Positions 1-6,293 of a stretch of DNA of 6,420 nt are shown in pieces. The notes under the pieces were generated by a model that worked only from the letters and a program-made list of their open reading frames with translations, did no database searches and had not been told where the DNA came from. The stretch comes from Candidatus Omnitrophota bacterium. GTDB lineage: Bacteria > Ratteibacteria > UBA8468 > B48-G9 > DTJG01. Position numbers and translations under genes: made by a program. The DNA lies in contig JAMWBX010000080.1 of the NCBI GenBank assembly GCA_023818725.1, positions 1 to 6,420 on the forward strand. Direction: 5' to 3'. How positions within the stretch are numbered: position 1 is the first letter of the stretch; every line of letters starts with the position of its first letter.

Positions 1-1806
1 TTATACTATGAAGCCGGGTTTACAAAGTATAAAGGCGGTGCAACATATTTCCATCTTGCAAGAAATGGCTGTCTTGCGGATCCACAGCTGGACGCAATTA
101 AGAATATCGTTAATTCAGCTGGAGAAAAATTTTTAAAACAGGACCTTTTTAAGGATATGGTGGCATGGAGCCAGATGGATGAACCTGGCTCTGTGAGCAT
201 GGAGCATATCGTCAAATGCAGTATCTGCCACGTAAAGTTCAGGGAATTTTTGAGAAAAACAAAAGTCAAGCCAGAAGTATTCGGGATGAATGAGCTTGAA
301 CAGATTTTTCCGTCAAATAATCCCGAAGATGGCCCAAGATATTATTATACAGCACTTTACAGAAACTGGGTGCTGGCTGAATTTTTTAAAATCGGAACAG
401 ATTTGCTGGGAAGTTTTACGCCTGACCCCAAGACCACGGCTAACCTTGGCGAATATCTGACGTATACCGGGAATATGCTTCATTCAGGAGACGACTGGTT
501 TTTGATTTTTGAATCAGGCGCTCTTACTTTTGGTTGGACAGAGGATTGGTTGAATCATGGAACAACCCATCAACTGTGCGGTTATCGCGCTGATTTTCTA
601 CGCTCTGCTTCAAAGAATCGCTTTGGAATGTATTGTATATTCAGAAATCCCTGGGATACCCAGGCAAAGGTTGCGTCTGAGATAGGCCACGGCGCAAAGG
701 CAATATATTACTACAATTATGGACCCTATTATGCAGGAATTGACTGTCCACTTCCAGAACCTTCCCTATATGCGGCTGTACAGAAAATAAATCACTCTAT
801 CGGGAAAATTGAAGACTATCTGCTTGAAGCATCAGTTCGAAAAAGTTCTGTGGCTATTTTATATTCTCAAACCACAGATATATGGACATTGAAACAGGCA
901 ACATCTGTTTCTGGCAAAGAGAGGATGGGGCTATGGCTTATATTGAGACATCTTGGATATGAATGTGATATCATCACAGAAAAAGATGTGATAGACAGAA
1001 AAATTAAACCCTATAAGGCAATTTTTGTTACAGGTTCTCATATTCCTTCAGAGGTTATGCAGAATCTTTTTGAATGGACTGCAGATGGTGGTTTTCTCTT
1101 CATTGACGCAGGAAGTGCAATTTATGATAGATTTAACAATCCACAAAACATTGACAGTCATCTTGGAATAAATAGAGACGCATTCAACTTTATTTCTGAA
1201 CCAGGCAGCGATTACTATGGATTGCCTGCGTTGAAACCTTTTGATTTTGTTAAACTTGCTGATTCCACAGTTTCAGAAACAATCGAGCTTGTGTGCGGGT
1301 TTCAAAAGATGAAAAATGTAAGCAGTTCTCAGGCAATCGCATTTTTTTCTGATGGAAATCCTGCCCTTGCAATAAAAACAAAGGGCAGAGGGAAAATTGC
1401 GATAAGTGGTTTTTTACCCGGGATTTCTTACATGCGTTCAGCTGTGATCGCAAACAGACAGAAAGAAAGGGTTTCTTCTTTTTCTGATTGTCCTCCTGAG
1501 TATCCTGAATCCATAAGAAAGATGTTTAAGGACATTGTTTCCAGTTTTGAATATAATGCGCCTGTTTTTACTGATAACTACCTTGTTGAGGCAAATCTTA
1601 TTGAAGGAAAAAAGGCAAAGATAATCACAATATCAAACTGGTCAGGAAAACCGGTTGAAAACCTGAAATTGATAATTAACCAGTCGTTAAAGGGGAAGCC
1701 CTTTTCAACAGAAAGCACATTGAAATCTATTGAAAAAAAAGCAAAGCAAACAATAATCACAATGGACCTTGAAGGCGCTTTTGATTTTATCGTGATGCCA
1801 GAATGA
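1..1806 (+). CDS. GH42-like glycoside hydrolase with beta-galactosidase trimerisation-type domain (5' partial)
   Basis: The frame is open from the first base and ends at TGA, so this is the C-terminal 601 residues of a longer protein; the first in-window ATG (157) is not its start. Numbering from the window edge, the first ~270 residues look like the second half of a GH42-like TIM barrel. A DEPG motif at 60-63 is followed by a CSIC pair (Cys73, Cys76) and an FREFL segment, the pattern that follows the acid/base Glu in such enzymes, so Glu61 is the candidate acid/base. Glu181 in GWTEDW is a possible nucleophile. Residues ~282-475 resemble the flavodoxin/glutaminase-like trimerisation domain (VAILYSQTTDIW, then FVTGSHIP, then GGFLFIDAGSA). 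The last ~100 residues look like a small beta-sandwich (ISNWSGKPVENL). Probable role: hydrolysis of a beta-linked galactoside or related glycoside. The substrate cannot be read from the sequence. No signal peptide can be judged because the N-terminus is missing. Confidence 0.75.
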   Translation, partial: LYYEAGFTKYKGGATYFHLARNGCLADPQLDAIKNIVNSAGEKFLKQDLFKDMVAWSQMDEPGSVSMEHIVKCSICHVKFREFLRKTKVKPEVFGMNELEQIFPSNNPEDGPRYYYTALYRNWVLAEFFKIGTDLLGSFTPDPKTTANLGEYLTYTGNMLHSGDDWFLIFESGALTFGWTEDWLNHGTTHQLCGYRADFLRSASKNRFGMYCIFRNPWDTQAKVASEIGHGAKAIYYYNYGPYYAGIDCPLPEPSLYAAVQKINHSIGKIEDYLLEASVRKSSVAILYSQTTDIWTLKQATSVSGKERMGLWLILRHLGYECDIITEKDVIDRKIKPYKAIFVTGSHIPSEVMQNLFEWTADGGFLFIDAGSAIYDRFNNPQNIDSHLGINRDAFNFISEPGSDYYGLPALKPFDFVKLADSTVSETIELVCGFQKMKNVSSSQAIAFFSDGNPALAIKTKGRGKIAISGFLPGISYMRSAVIANRQKERVSSFSDCPPEYPESIRKMFKDIVSSFEYNAPVFTDNYLVEANLIEGKKAKIITISNWSGKPVENLKLIINQSLKGKPFSTESTLKSIEKKAKQTIITMDLEGAFDFIVMPE

Positions 1807-1874
1807 AAGATACAGTAATAAAAATTCACAGATACAAAGATATCCTGAGAGATTTCTGGCGAATGGTTTTTTAG
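1803..1874 (+). CDS. 23-residue ORF overlapping the glycosidase stop (ATGA)
   Basis: The glycosidase stop TGA (1804-1806) sits inside ATGA, and the ATG at 1803 opens a 23-codon frame ending at TAG 1872-1874. The product begins MKDTVIKIHRYKD and ends DFWRMVF. It is strongly basic with an aromatic C-terminus, has no recognisable domain, and does not look like a membrane helix. The ATGA arrangement is the usual form of translational coupling, so ribosomes finishing the glycosidase could reinitiate here. It may be a real small protein, the surviving N-terminus of a truncated gene, or chance. I do not recognise it. The 60 bases after it (1875-1934) hold only the leader of the next gene. Confidence 0.3.
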   Translation: MKDTVIKIHRYKDILRDFWRMVF

Positions 1875-1920
1875 CATTAAAATAGCTGATTTTCGAAGAT
1901 GTTCCTTTTCGCAGTATGTT

Positions 1921-1930
1921 AAAAGGAGAG
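1921..1930 (+). promoter_or_regulatory. Ribosome-binding site of first URO-D-family gene
   Basis: AAAAGGAGAG lies four bases before the ATG at 1935. The same ten bases recur at 3064-3073 before the second URO-D-family gene, which makes this site useful for placing that gene's start. Confidence 0.75.
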
Positions 1931-1934
1931 TTAT

Positions 1935-3080
1935 ATGGAAAAAGTTCCGCTTGATGAACTGATTGAAATGATAGAGAAGGAAAATGATGAAAAAAGACAG
2001 GCGCTTGCCATAAAAAGGCAAGAAGCAGTCCAGAATAATATTGAGCCGGATTATATTCCCATAGTTCTTTATGGCAAAGCGCCTGAGATTGAAAAATTTC
2101 CATCCTGTGATATGAAGCAGCAATTCTATGACCCTGAAAAGATGCTCTATACTCAATTATGGGGATGTCTTTCAGTGCTCAGAGGAAAAGGAGACAATAT
2201 CCCATGCGTAAGGGTAAATTTCGGAACAGGTTTCCTTGCAACAATCTTTGGACTTAAGCAGGAGATTTTTCCTGATAAGATGCCATGGTTAAAAGAGCAC
2301 CTCGATAAAAATGAAATTTTGAAGCTGAAGGCTGAAGATTTTGAGCCAGTTGAAAAAAAGGGATTGATGCCTGACTGGATCAGATACACTGAATTCTATA
2401 AGAAAAAACTTGAAGACATTCCGTTTGTCAAAATTTATCTTTCTGATACTCAGGGAGTATTTGATTTGGCTCATCTTATCGCAGGAGATAGAATTTTTAC
2501 CGAGTTTTTTGACGACGAGAAATTTGTTGAGCACATTCTTACTCTTACAACATATGTTTATGTTTCTGCAAGTTCCTTTATGAAGGGCTTTATTGGTGAA
2601 CCGTTAAGCCAGGGGTTTCACAGCGGAATTTTTATGGCCAGCGCCGGTGTCAGGACCTGCGATGACACAACAACTTTGCTTTCACCCGAACTTTTTAAAA
2701 AGGTTTATCCATATTTTGAGAAATCAATTTCTAAGTTTGGCGCATTTTTGCATTTTTGCGGAAGTGGCTCTCACCTGATGGAATTTTTTCTTCAGTGCCC
2801 TTATATAAAAATTATCAATTTCGGCAATCCTGAGCGGTTTGACTGGAAAGATACTATGAAGGCCATTGCACAAAGCGGAAAGACATACTTTGGAACAGTA
2901 AAAAGATTTGAAAAAGAATCTCTGTCTGATTATTTTATGCGCGTGCTTGAACCCCTTGAAAGAAAGGGTAATTTGATATTTGTGCCACAGATTTTCGCAG
3001 GAGAAGAGCCGGAACAGGTAATTGAAATATGGCACAGTTTACAGGATAAAAAGTTTTCCAGAAAAAAGGAGAGATTATAA
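1935..3080 (+). CDS. Uroporphyrinogen-decarboxylase superfamily protein (methyltransferase-like, HxCG type)
   Basis: This is a complete 381-residue protein, a normal length for the URO-D fold (MtaA/CmuA/HemE superfamily). The start is fixed by a strong Shine-Dalgarno at 1921-1930. A charged N-terminal helix (~1-35) precedes the barrel. Recognisable elements are RVNFGTGF (93-100), DTQGVFDLAHLIAG (161-174), a CDDTTTLLSPELFKK stretch (232-246) and HFCG with His273 and Cys275. In MtaA/MtbA-type methyltransferases an H-x-C pair plus a distal Cys binds zinc, which activates the methyl acceptor thiol. Here the H-x-C pair is present, but the expected distal Cys region reads VPQIFAGEEP without Cys; Cys288 is an alternative third ligand. 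It does not look like HemE, so a haem-pathway role is unlikely. Corrinoid-linked methyl transfer is a family-based guess. It is probably cotranscribed with the glycosidase upstream and the second URO-D gene, whose start overlaps its TAA. Confidence 0.8.
   Translation: MEKVPLDELIEMIEKENDEKRQALAIKRQEAVQNNIEPDYIPIVLYGKAPEIEKFPSCDMKQQFYDPEKMLYTQLWGCLSVLRGKGDNIPCVRVNFGTGFLATIFGLKQEIFPDKMPWLKEHLDKNEILKLKAEDFEPVEKKGLMPDWIRYTEFYKKKLEDIPFVKIYLSDTQGVFDLAHLIAGDRIFTEFFDDEKFVEHILTLTTYVYVSASSFMKGFIGEPLSQGFHSGIFMASAGVRTCDDTTTLLSPELFKKVYPYFEKSISKFGAFLHFCGSGSHLMEFFLQCPYIKIINFGNPERFDWKDTMKAIAQSGKTYFGTVKRFEKESLSDYFMRVLEPLERKGNLIFVPQIFAGEEPEQVIEIWHSLQDKKFSRKKERL
3064..3073 (+). promoter_or_regulatory. Ribosome-binding site pointing to an AUA start
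   Basis: AAAAGGAGAG is identical to the site at 1921-1930. It is followed after three bases by ATA (3077-3079), where an ATG would be expected. It lies inside the 3' end of the upstream gene. No other start codon stands near it in the downstream frame. Confidence 0.6.
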
Positions 3081-4207
3081 AATTTAGAGAAAGAGTTAGC
3101 GCTTCTCTTGATTTCAGCAAACCAGATAAGATTAGTTTTATCCCTGGTGGTCCAAGGGAGTCAACGCTAAGAAGGTGGCGCTCTGAAGGCCTTGGCGAAA
3201 ACCAGGATTATATGGAAGCGCTCTGTTCAATTATCGGAATTGAATATAAAAAACCCGATACCTCAAAATACATCAGTGTTTCATTTGCGATGAATCCGAT
3301 TTTTGAAGAAAAAATACTAAAGCACGAGGAAGGTCATTACATTGTCCAGGATTGGATGGGCGCAATTGTGGAAATTTCTGATACTTACGATCTATCTTAT
3401 CTTCGCGCTGCGAAGGACTTTGTCACACGAAAATGGCATAAGTTTCCGGTTGAAACAAGAAATGACTGGTATGAGATGAAAAAAAGGTATGACCCATATG
3501 ATCCAGTAAGACTTCCGCAAAATTTCGATGAGCTTGCAATAGCAAACAAAAACAGGACATGGCTTCAGTCCCTTTCTTTTCATGGTCCATTCTGGCAGCT
3601 GAGGGAATGGTGCGGATTTGAAGGACTTTGTATGCTTATGATCGAGGATCCTGATTTTGTTGAAGAAATGGCAGAATTCTGGAAAGGTTTTGTTCTTGTT
3701 GTGATGGAAAGATTTTTTGAAAAGGCAACATGTGACCATATTCTTATAAGTGAGGATATGGCATATAAAGAAAAAAGCATGATCTCTCCACAGATGGCAA
3801 AAAAATTTCTTGCTCCATGCTGGGAATCCTGGAGTGAAAAAGCAAGGCAAAATGGATGTAAATTAATTGAGATTGATTCTGACGGCTATATTGGCGAATT
3901 AGTTCCTGTCTGGATAGAGTCAGGCGTAAATGTATGCAGCCCGATCGAGATAGCAGCAGGGAACAATCTTATTGAATACAGAAAAAAATTCGGGAAAAAC
4001 ATGGCTTATAGGGGCGGAGTAGACAAAAGGGCAATAGCAAAGGGCGGAAAGGCACTTGAAGAAGCAATGAGTTTTATTCCATTTTTGCTTGAAGACGGTG
4101 GGTATATTCCTTCATGCGATCATGGGGTACCACCTGATATTTCATGGGGAAATTTCATTGAATATGGTAGAATTCTTGCAAAAATGACAGGTTGGCTGAA
4201 AAATTAG
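3077..4207 (+). CDS. Uroporphyrinogen-decarboxylase superfamily protein, second type, apparent AUA start
   Basis: Read from ATA 3077 this gives 376 residues, a normal family length. The first ATG (3212) would remove 45 residues that look genuinely conserved: FRERVSASLDFSKPDKI matches the family's opening ERV..AL....PD pattern, and PGGPRESTLRRWRSEGL (23-39) is also family-like. Later motifs are GPFWQLREW (170-178), EDMAYK (226-231), IDSDG (266-270), GGVDKRA (313-319) and GGYIPSCDHGVPPD (341-354). It lacks the HxCG zinc motif of its neighbour, so the two genes are distant paralogues of different subgroups rather than a recent duplication. The frame overlaps the upstream stop as ATAA, suggesting translational coupling. 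The reaction is unknown; the fold suggests a decarboxylase or methyl-transfer-type barrel. The alternatives are inefficient AUA or AUU initiation, use of Met46 behind a weak AGGA at 3204-3207, or a base error at 3079. Confidence 0.8.
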   Translation: MKFRERVSASLDFSKPDKISFIPGGPRESTLRRWRSEGLGENQDYMEALCSIIGIEYKKPDTSKYISVSFAMNPIFEEKILKHEEGHYIVQDWMGAIVEISDTYDLSYLRAAKDFVTRKWHKFPVETRNDWYEMKKRYDPYDPVRLPQNFDELAIANKNRTWLQSLSFHGPFWQLREWCGFEGLCMLMIEDPDFVEEMAEFWKGFVLVVMERFFEKATCDHILISEDMAYKEKSMISPQMAKKFLAPCWESWSEKARQNGCKLIEIDSDGYIGELVPVWIESGVNVCSPIEIAAGNNLIEYRKKFGKNMAYRGGVDKRAIAKGGKALEEAMSFIPFLLEDGGYIPSCDHGVPPDISWGNFIEYGRILAKMTGWLKN

Positions 4208-4300
4208 GAGTTTGTATTTCTGCCAATCATTACAATTTTTCATAAGGTGTTTTTCAGTTATCAAGAAATTTAACATCTACTTGCAAATAATATCCAACTG

Positions 4301-4867
4301 TCTCTAAGGCCGGGTACCCATTCGGTAACCATTGATTTGAAGAAGGCAGGCTATCCGGCAACAAAGTATCTTATTGAGCTTGGCCACAAAAGAATAGGTT
4401 TCATTACCGGACCTATAACCTCTGCCTGGTTTCTTCCCAGGTTCAAAGGATACCAGAAGGCTTTGCGAAAGGCAAGGATACCGCTGGATTGGAACCTTAT
4501 GAAGGAAACCAATGGCGCAGATAAGAACCAGGATGAACTGGTTATGGAAGAACTTTTTTCTCTTCCTGATTCGCCTACAGCCATATTTGCAGCTAACGAT
4601 TATCGTGCGCTCCACATTCTGGATTATTGCAGAAAGCACAACCTTTGAGTTCCTGGTGATTTAAGTATCGTTGGGCTTGATAATATTTCCGAATCGTCTC
4701 TGATTCAACCTGCATTGACGACAGTGGACACCCATGTCGAAAAAGTTGGAAGGGAAGCGGTAAAACTCCTTATGAAGATTCTGTCGACGGATAAACCTGA
4801 TGAGATTAAAAGTGTAGTTATTCAGCCGGAACTGATTGTACGGGAAAGTACCGCTGAACACAAGTAG
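4301..4867 (+). pseudogene. LacI/GalR-family regulator remnant (sensor domain only, in-frame TGA)
   Basis: The frame reads RPGTHSVTIDLKKAGYPATK, then YLIELGHKRIGFITGP, then IFAANDYRALHILDY. This is the second half of a LacI-type periplasmic-binding-protein-like effector domain. Homology begins near 4301-4307, so the helix-turn-helix and the first half of the sensor domain (~150 residues or more) are missing. The frame is open only back to a stop at 4271. A TGA at 4646-4648 interrupts it in frame, and the next codons continue the family pattern (VPGDLSIVGLDNI) to TAG at 4865. A single C-to-T change of CGA (Arg) would explain the stop. Two independent lesions and no DNA-binding domain make a working repressor implausible. 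It lies 25 bases before the prepilin gene, in the place where a LacI regulator would sit in a sugar-use cassette. The 4208-4300 gap before it shows nothing recognisable. Confidence 0.85.
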
Positions 4868-4892
4868 GTAATGAAAAAGGAGATGTGGCGAT

Positions 4893-5258
4893 ATGAAAAG
4901 AACAGGACCGATGGAGGGTTTTACGCTCATAGAATTGTTGGTGGTGATAGCGATTATTGCTATTTTAGCTGCGATGCTACTGCCGGTGTTGTCCAGGGCG
5001 CGCGAACAGGCGCGCAAGGCGGCTTGCATTAATAACCTGAAACAGATTTATTTGGGGGTGTTGCTGTACTCGGAGGACTATGATGGTTGGGGATGGCCGG
5101 AAATAGGGAAAACAGATGCGAGAATTGGCGCGAATAGCGAAACAAGCAAAAAAAACACCTCGTCGGCTGAGCGGGTGAAGGGAGATATTCTATGGAATTT
5201 GGCACCTGGTACCAGATTAACTGTGAAACCGAAGATGAATGGGAAGGAGATTTCCTGA
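4893..5258 (+). CDS. Prepilin-type N-terminal cleavage/methylation protein, probably truncated
   Basis: The 121-residue product has a nine-residue basic leader ending in Gly9. A type IV prepilin peptidase would cut before Phe10, leaving FTLIE with Glu14 as the fifth mature residue. Residues ~13-33 form the hydrophobic helix, and an amphipathic segment follows ([19 protein letters not shown]). [11 protein letters not shown] (59-69) is the tyrosine/aspartate motif often seen just after the helix in PVC-type proteins of this class. These proteins usually run to 200 residues or more. Here, after about residue 70, the sequence is polar, lysine-rich and unlike a pilin, and it overlaps the start of the next gene by 67 bases. 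I infer that the 5' part was joined to foreign sequence near 5103. The start is supported by AAAGGAGA at 4876-4883. If made, it would be an inner-membrane or pseudopilin-like surface protein of unknown partner. Confidence 0.7.
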   Translation: MKRTGPMEGFTLIELLVVIAIIAILAAMLLPVLSRAREQARKAACINNLKQIYLGVLLYSEDYDGWGWPEIGKTDARIGANSETSKKNTSSAERVKGDILWNLAPGTRLTVKPKMNGKEIS

Positions 5259-6102
5259 ATGTGAAGGATCTCGGATTCGATTTTGTCGTTCTCTGGAATA
5301 TCTCTCCTGTGCCGCAGGACCTGACAAGAATTGTGCGCTTGCGCGACAAGACTCTGCGGGCAATGGAAGCAGTGGAGGCAGCTACGCTTCCTGCGACTGG
5401 CAGCGTTTCCGCCGCTGGTTGAGGAAGCGATATAGCTGTATTGAGAATATGGAGTCGCGGTACAGACAGAAAATTGGTAGCTTTGACAGAGTGAGTCCGC
5501 CCCGGTCTCCTGAGGAAGGATTTCTGCTATGGAACGACTGGATGGAAGCGCGAGCTGATTGGTGCGAGGATTTCGCACATCGAACCTGCCGTGTCTATCG
5601 GGCTGTGGATGCCAATCTGGAGCACCACCTTGTGTTGAGCGATTTCGACTACTATCTGGAACGGAATTCGTTGCATCACGGAGTGGATTACCGACGACTG
5701 ATGCTGTATTTTGATCGATTTGAAATTTACATGGCGGATGATTTTCGGCATGTTCCGACCCGGGCGCTGCTGGGTAATGTGAAGCGCGATGTGGAACGCG
5801 GTCGCACGATCGCAGGGAAAAAACCTTTTCAGTTCCATCTCTGGATCGCAGATCCCGTAGAGTTCACGCCAATGCGGCAAGGTCTTGTGGAACAACTGGC
5901 TGAACGCGCGACAGAGCTTGGCGCCGATGTTTTGGAATTCTACACCTACAAGGTTCACGACTGGCGCAGTTCAGAGGGTTCTGAGACTTTGATGGATGGA
6001 CGGCCTGTTTTTGATGCAATCTCTCTGAAAGCGAATCCTTCCATGCAGCGGCGCATCCGGCGCCTGATCACCAGGCTTAAGCTTGCGAAAACAGGCAGAT
6101 GA
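5192..6102 (+). pseudogene. TIM-barrel glycosidase-like gene with out-of-frame internal deletion
   Basis: The ATG at 5192 follows GGGAG (5179-5183) and starts [20 protein letters not shown] then LGFDFVVLWNI, a good first strand, helix and second strand of a GH42-like barrel. The frame continues plausibly through MEAVEAA to ~5382, then runs out at TAG 5420-5422. From ~5374-5395 the neighbouring frame takes over with CDWQRFRRWLRKRYSCIE and GSFDRVSPP. This matches the region that follows the acid/base Glu in GH42-like enzymes. It continues coherently through FEIYMADDF, KPFQFHLWIADP and GADVLEFYTYKVHDW to TGA 6100-6102. The two halves sum to ~300 residues, and the expected third and fourth strands with the catalytic acid/base are absent. 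A deletion with frame change explains this better than a simple one-base shift. Neither piece should be an active enzyme. The exact family is uncertain. The ATG at 5239 in the second frame is not a real start. Confidence 0.65.
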
Positions 6103-6144
6103 TCTCGAGAACCGCGGATAATCGAATGAAATGTGTGAATATAG

Positions 6145-6162
6145 TGTGGAATGGTCTCCACA
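6145..6162. repeat. Small inverted repeat after the broken glycosidase
   Basis: TGTGGA and TCCACA form a perfect six-base stem around a six-base loop, 43 bases after the glycosidase-like stop. No run of T follows on either side, so it does not meet the usual form of an intrinsic terminator. It may be chance. Confidence 0.25.
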
Positions 6163-6237
6163 AATGCCTTCCATTTACCTGTACCACCCATTTTCTTCTG
6201 AATTTTCTTCTTGCAGTTTCTTAGTATCCGGTATTTG

Positions 6238-6246
6238 TGCTAAAAT
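6238..6246 (+). promoter_or_regulatory. Candidate extended -10 promoter element upstream of dapA
   Basis: TGCTAAAAT matches the extended -10 form TGnTATAAT with one mismatch in the hexamer. The -35 position has only a poor match. A transcript starting near 6252 would carry a leader of about 90 bases before dapA, containing the dyad at 6260-6279. Confidence 0.35.
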
Positions 6247-6259
6247 TATTGGAGGCATT

Positions 6260-6279
6260 TGTTAAAAACTAGATTAACA
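6260..6279. repeat. Dyad TGTTAA-N8-TTAACA upstream of dapA
   Basis: Perfect six-base arms are separated by eight bases, between two candidate promoters. It could be an operator or a weak RNA hairpin. The arms are AT-rich, so chance is quite possible. It lacks the central CG typical of LacI operators. Confidence 0.3.
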
Positions 6280-6293
6280 GCCCTTATCTGTGT

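Noticed and set aside
157..1806. ATG 157 as the start of the glycosidase
   Set aside because: The frame is open to the window edge and the upstream residues read as continuing protein; the DEPG motif would sit only eight residues from this start.
1578..2156. Long minus-strand frames, including those at 1578-2156, 3392-3850 and 5527-5958
   Set aside because: All are antisense shadows of recognisable plus-strand genes, with low-complexity Phe/Ser-rich translations and no ribosome-binding sites.
3212..4207. ATG 3212 as the start of the second URO-D-family gene
   Set aside because: It drops 45 residues that look like the conserved family N-terminus and ignores the strong ribosome-binding site at 3064-3073.
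4646..4648. UGA read as an amino acid (alternative genetic code)
   Set aside because: TGA ends the glycosidase at 1804-1806, the LacI gene is also truncated at its 5' end, and the family usually has a basic or polar residue here, as CGA would give.
5192..5422. Programmed ribosomal frameshift joining the two glycosidase frames
   Set aside because: No slippery heptamer is visible at the junction, and a block of expected barrel sequence is missing, which points to a deletion.
5239..6102. A 287-residue protein starting at ATG 5239
   Set aside because: Its first ~45 residues are Cys/Ser/Gly-rich out-of-frame sequence antagonistic to the well-formed barrel start in the 5192 frame; only the part after ~5374 is real coding relic.
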